Source: JAPLDA01 sp043787975
GTDB taxonomy: Bacteria; Bacteroidota; Bacteroidia; AKYH767-A; 2013-40CM-41-45
Assembly: GCA_043787975.1 (NCBI GenBank)
Contig: JAYVUK010000038.1
Location: 89,905 to 153,904, forward strand
Direction of reading: 5' to 3'
DNA length: 64,000 bases
Below, one piece after another: positions 63,906 to 64,000 of the stretch. Numbering within the stretch: position 1 is the stretch's first letter; each line of letters begins with the position of its first letter. Under the pieces are notes generated by a model, which was given only the letters and a program-made list of their open reading frames with translations, made no database searches and was not told the origin of the DNA. Position numbers and translations under genes: made by a program.

Positions 63906-64000
63906 CATTAGTGTCCGGTTTAAATTAAATAATGTTCTTTGAAATCATTGATAGATAGGGGATTCAAGTTGTATTAACTCCGTGACGATTTGAAATTATT
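63906..64000. mobile_element. Possible insertion-sequence end at the window edge
   Basis: From about 63908, TTAGTGTCCGGTTTAAATTAA resembles the terminus of an IS4-like (DUF4372-type) element as I remember it. No open frame with an initiating protein is seen before the window ends, so this is weak. It directly follows a heptamer array. Confidence 0.25.

Overview
The window looks like a chromosomal segment of a gliding member of the Bacteroidota. The evidence is the gldF/gldG pair next to dnaN, proteins ending in type A and type B type IX secretion (T9SS) sorting domains, SprB repeats, promoter-like TAnnTTTG boxes, the absence of clear Shine-Dalgarno sites, and a small Hc1/histone H1-like protein. 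No rRNA, tRNA, CRISPR array, transposase, integrase or phage gene was seen, so the genus cannot be named. The DNA is AT-leaning. Its intergenic spaces are rich in short inverted repeats and in an AATAACT heptamer.

Layout. 1-7.4 kb: a cut-off antitoxin-like gene, a REP-like palindrome cluster, a large secreted M36 metalloprotease, a redoxin next to a haem/copper monooxygenase-like lipoprotein, and a GNAT acetyltransferase. 7.4-10.1 kb: an orphan secreted protein and the overlapping selU-selD pair for 2-selenouridine in tRNA. 10.2-15.3 kb: gldF, gldG, a DUF4340-like protein and dnaN. 15.3-22.0 kb: an apparent insertion at the dnaN 3' end. It holds a 1,594-residue RHS/YD-repeat protein and a SprB-repeat protein, and the last 27 bp of dnaN (8 codons plus stop) are repeated exactly at its far edge. 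22.1-26.3 kb: a Kelch protein, an S1/P1-type zinc hydrolase, and comB and gcvT with overlapping ends.

26.4-32.1 kb: a surface-polysaccharide cluster (methyltransferase, transglutaminase-like protein, glycosyltransferase, epimerase, WbpM/CapD-type dehydratase). 32.2-35.8 kb: thioesterase, MiaE-like hydroxylase, an orphan, and an AsmA-like/GT51 fusion. 35.9-39.7 kb: two overlapping genes that look like a split histidine kinase without the phospho-acceptor histidine, then a tiny basic secreted peptide, a TPR protein and an outer-membrane protein. 39.7-44.1 kb: CotH kinase-like protein, ornithine aminotransferase and a T9SS type B surface protein. 44.2-48.0 kb: RlmD, an NlpC/P60 hydrolase, a phosphoribosyltransferase and a BamA-like barrel. 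48.1-53.1 kb: a coiled-coil protein built on a 141-bp tandem repeat, HMG-CoA lyase, an alpha-oxoamine synthase and the histone-like gene. 53.3-64 kb: small envelope proteins, argS, arginase, arginine decarboxylase, a DUF4412-like protein, thiolase and a 7TM-HD phosphodiesterase. A possible insertion-sequence end lies at the right edge.

The most unusual features are the dnaN-anchored insertion, the split kinase-like pair without its histidine, the heptamer arrays (one abuts the speA start codon, another supplies the thiolase stop codon), a 107-111 bp terminal-inverted-repeat element present twice in opposite orientations, and an unnamed C-terminal domain of about 110 residues shared by two secreted proteins.
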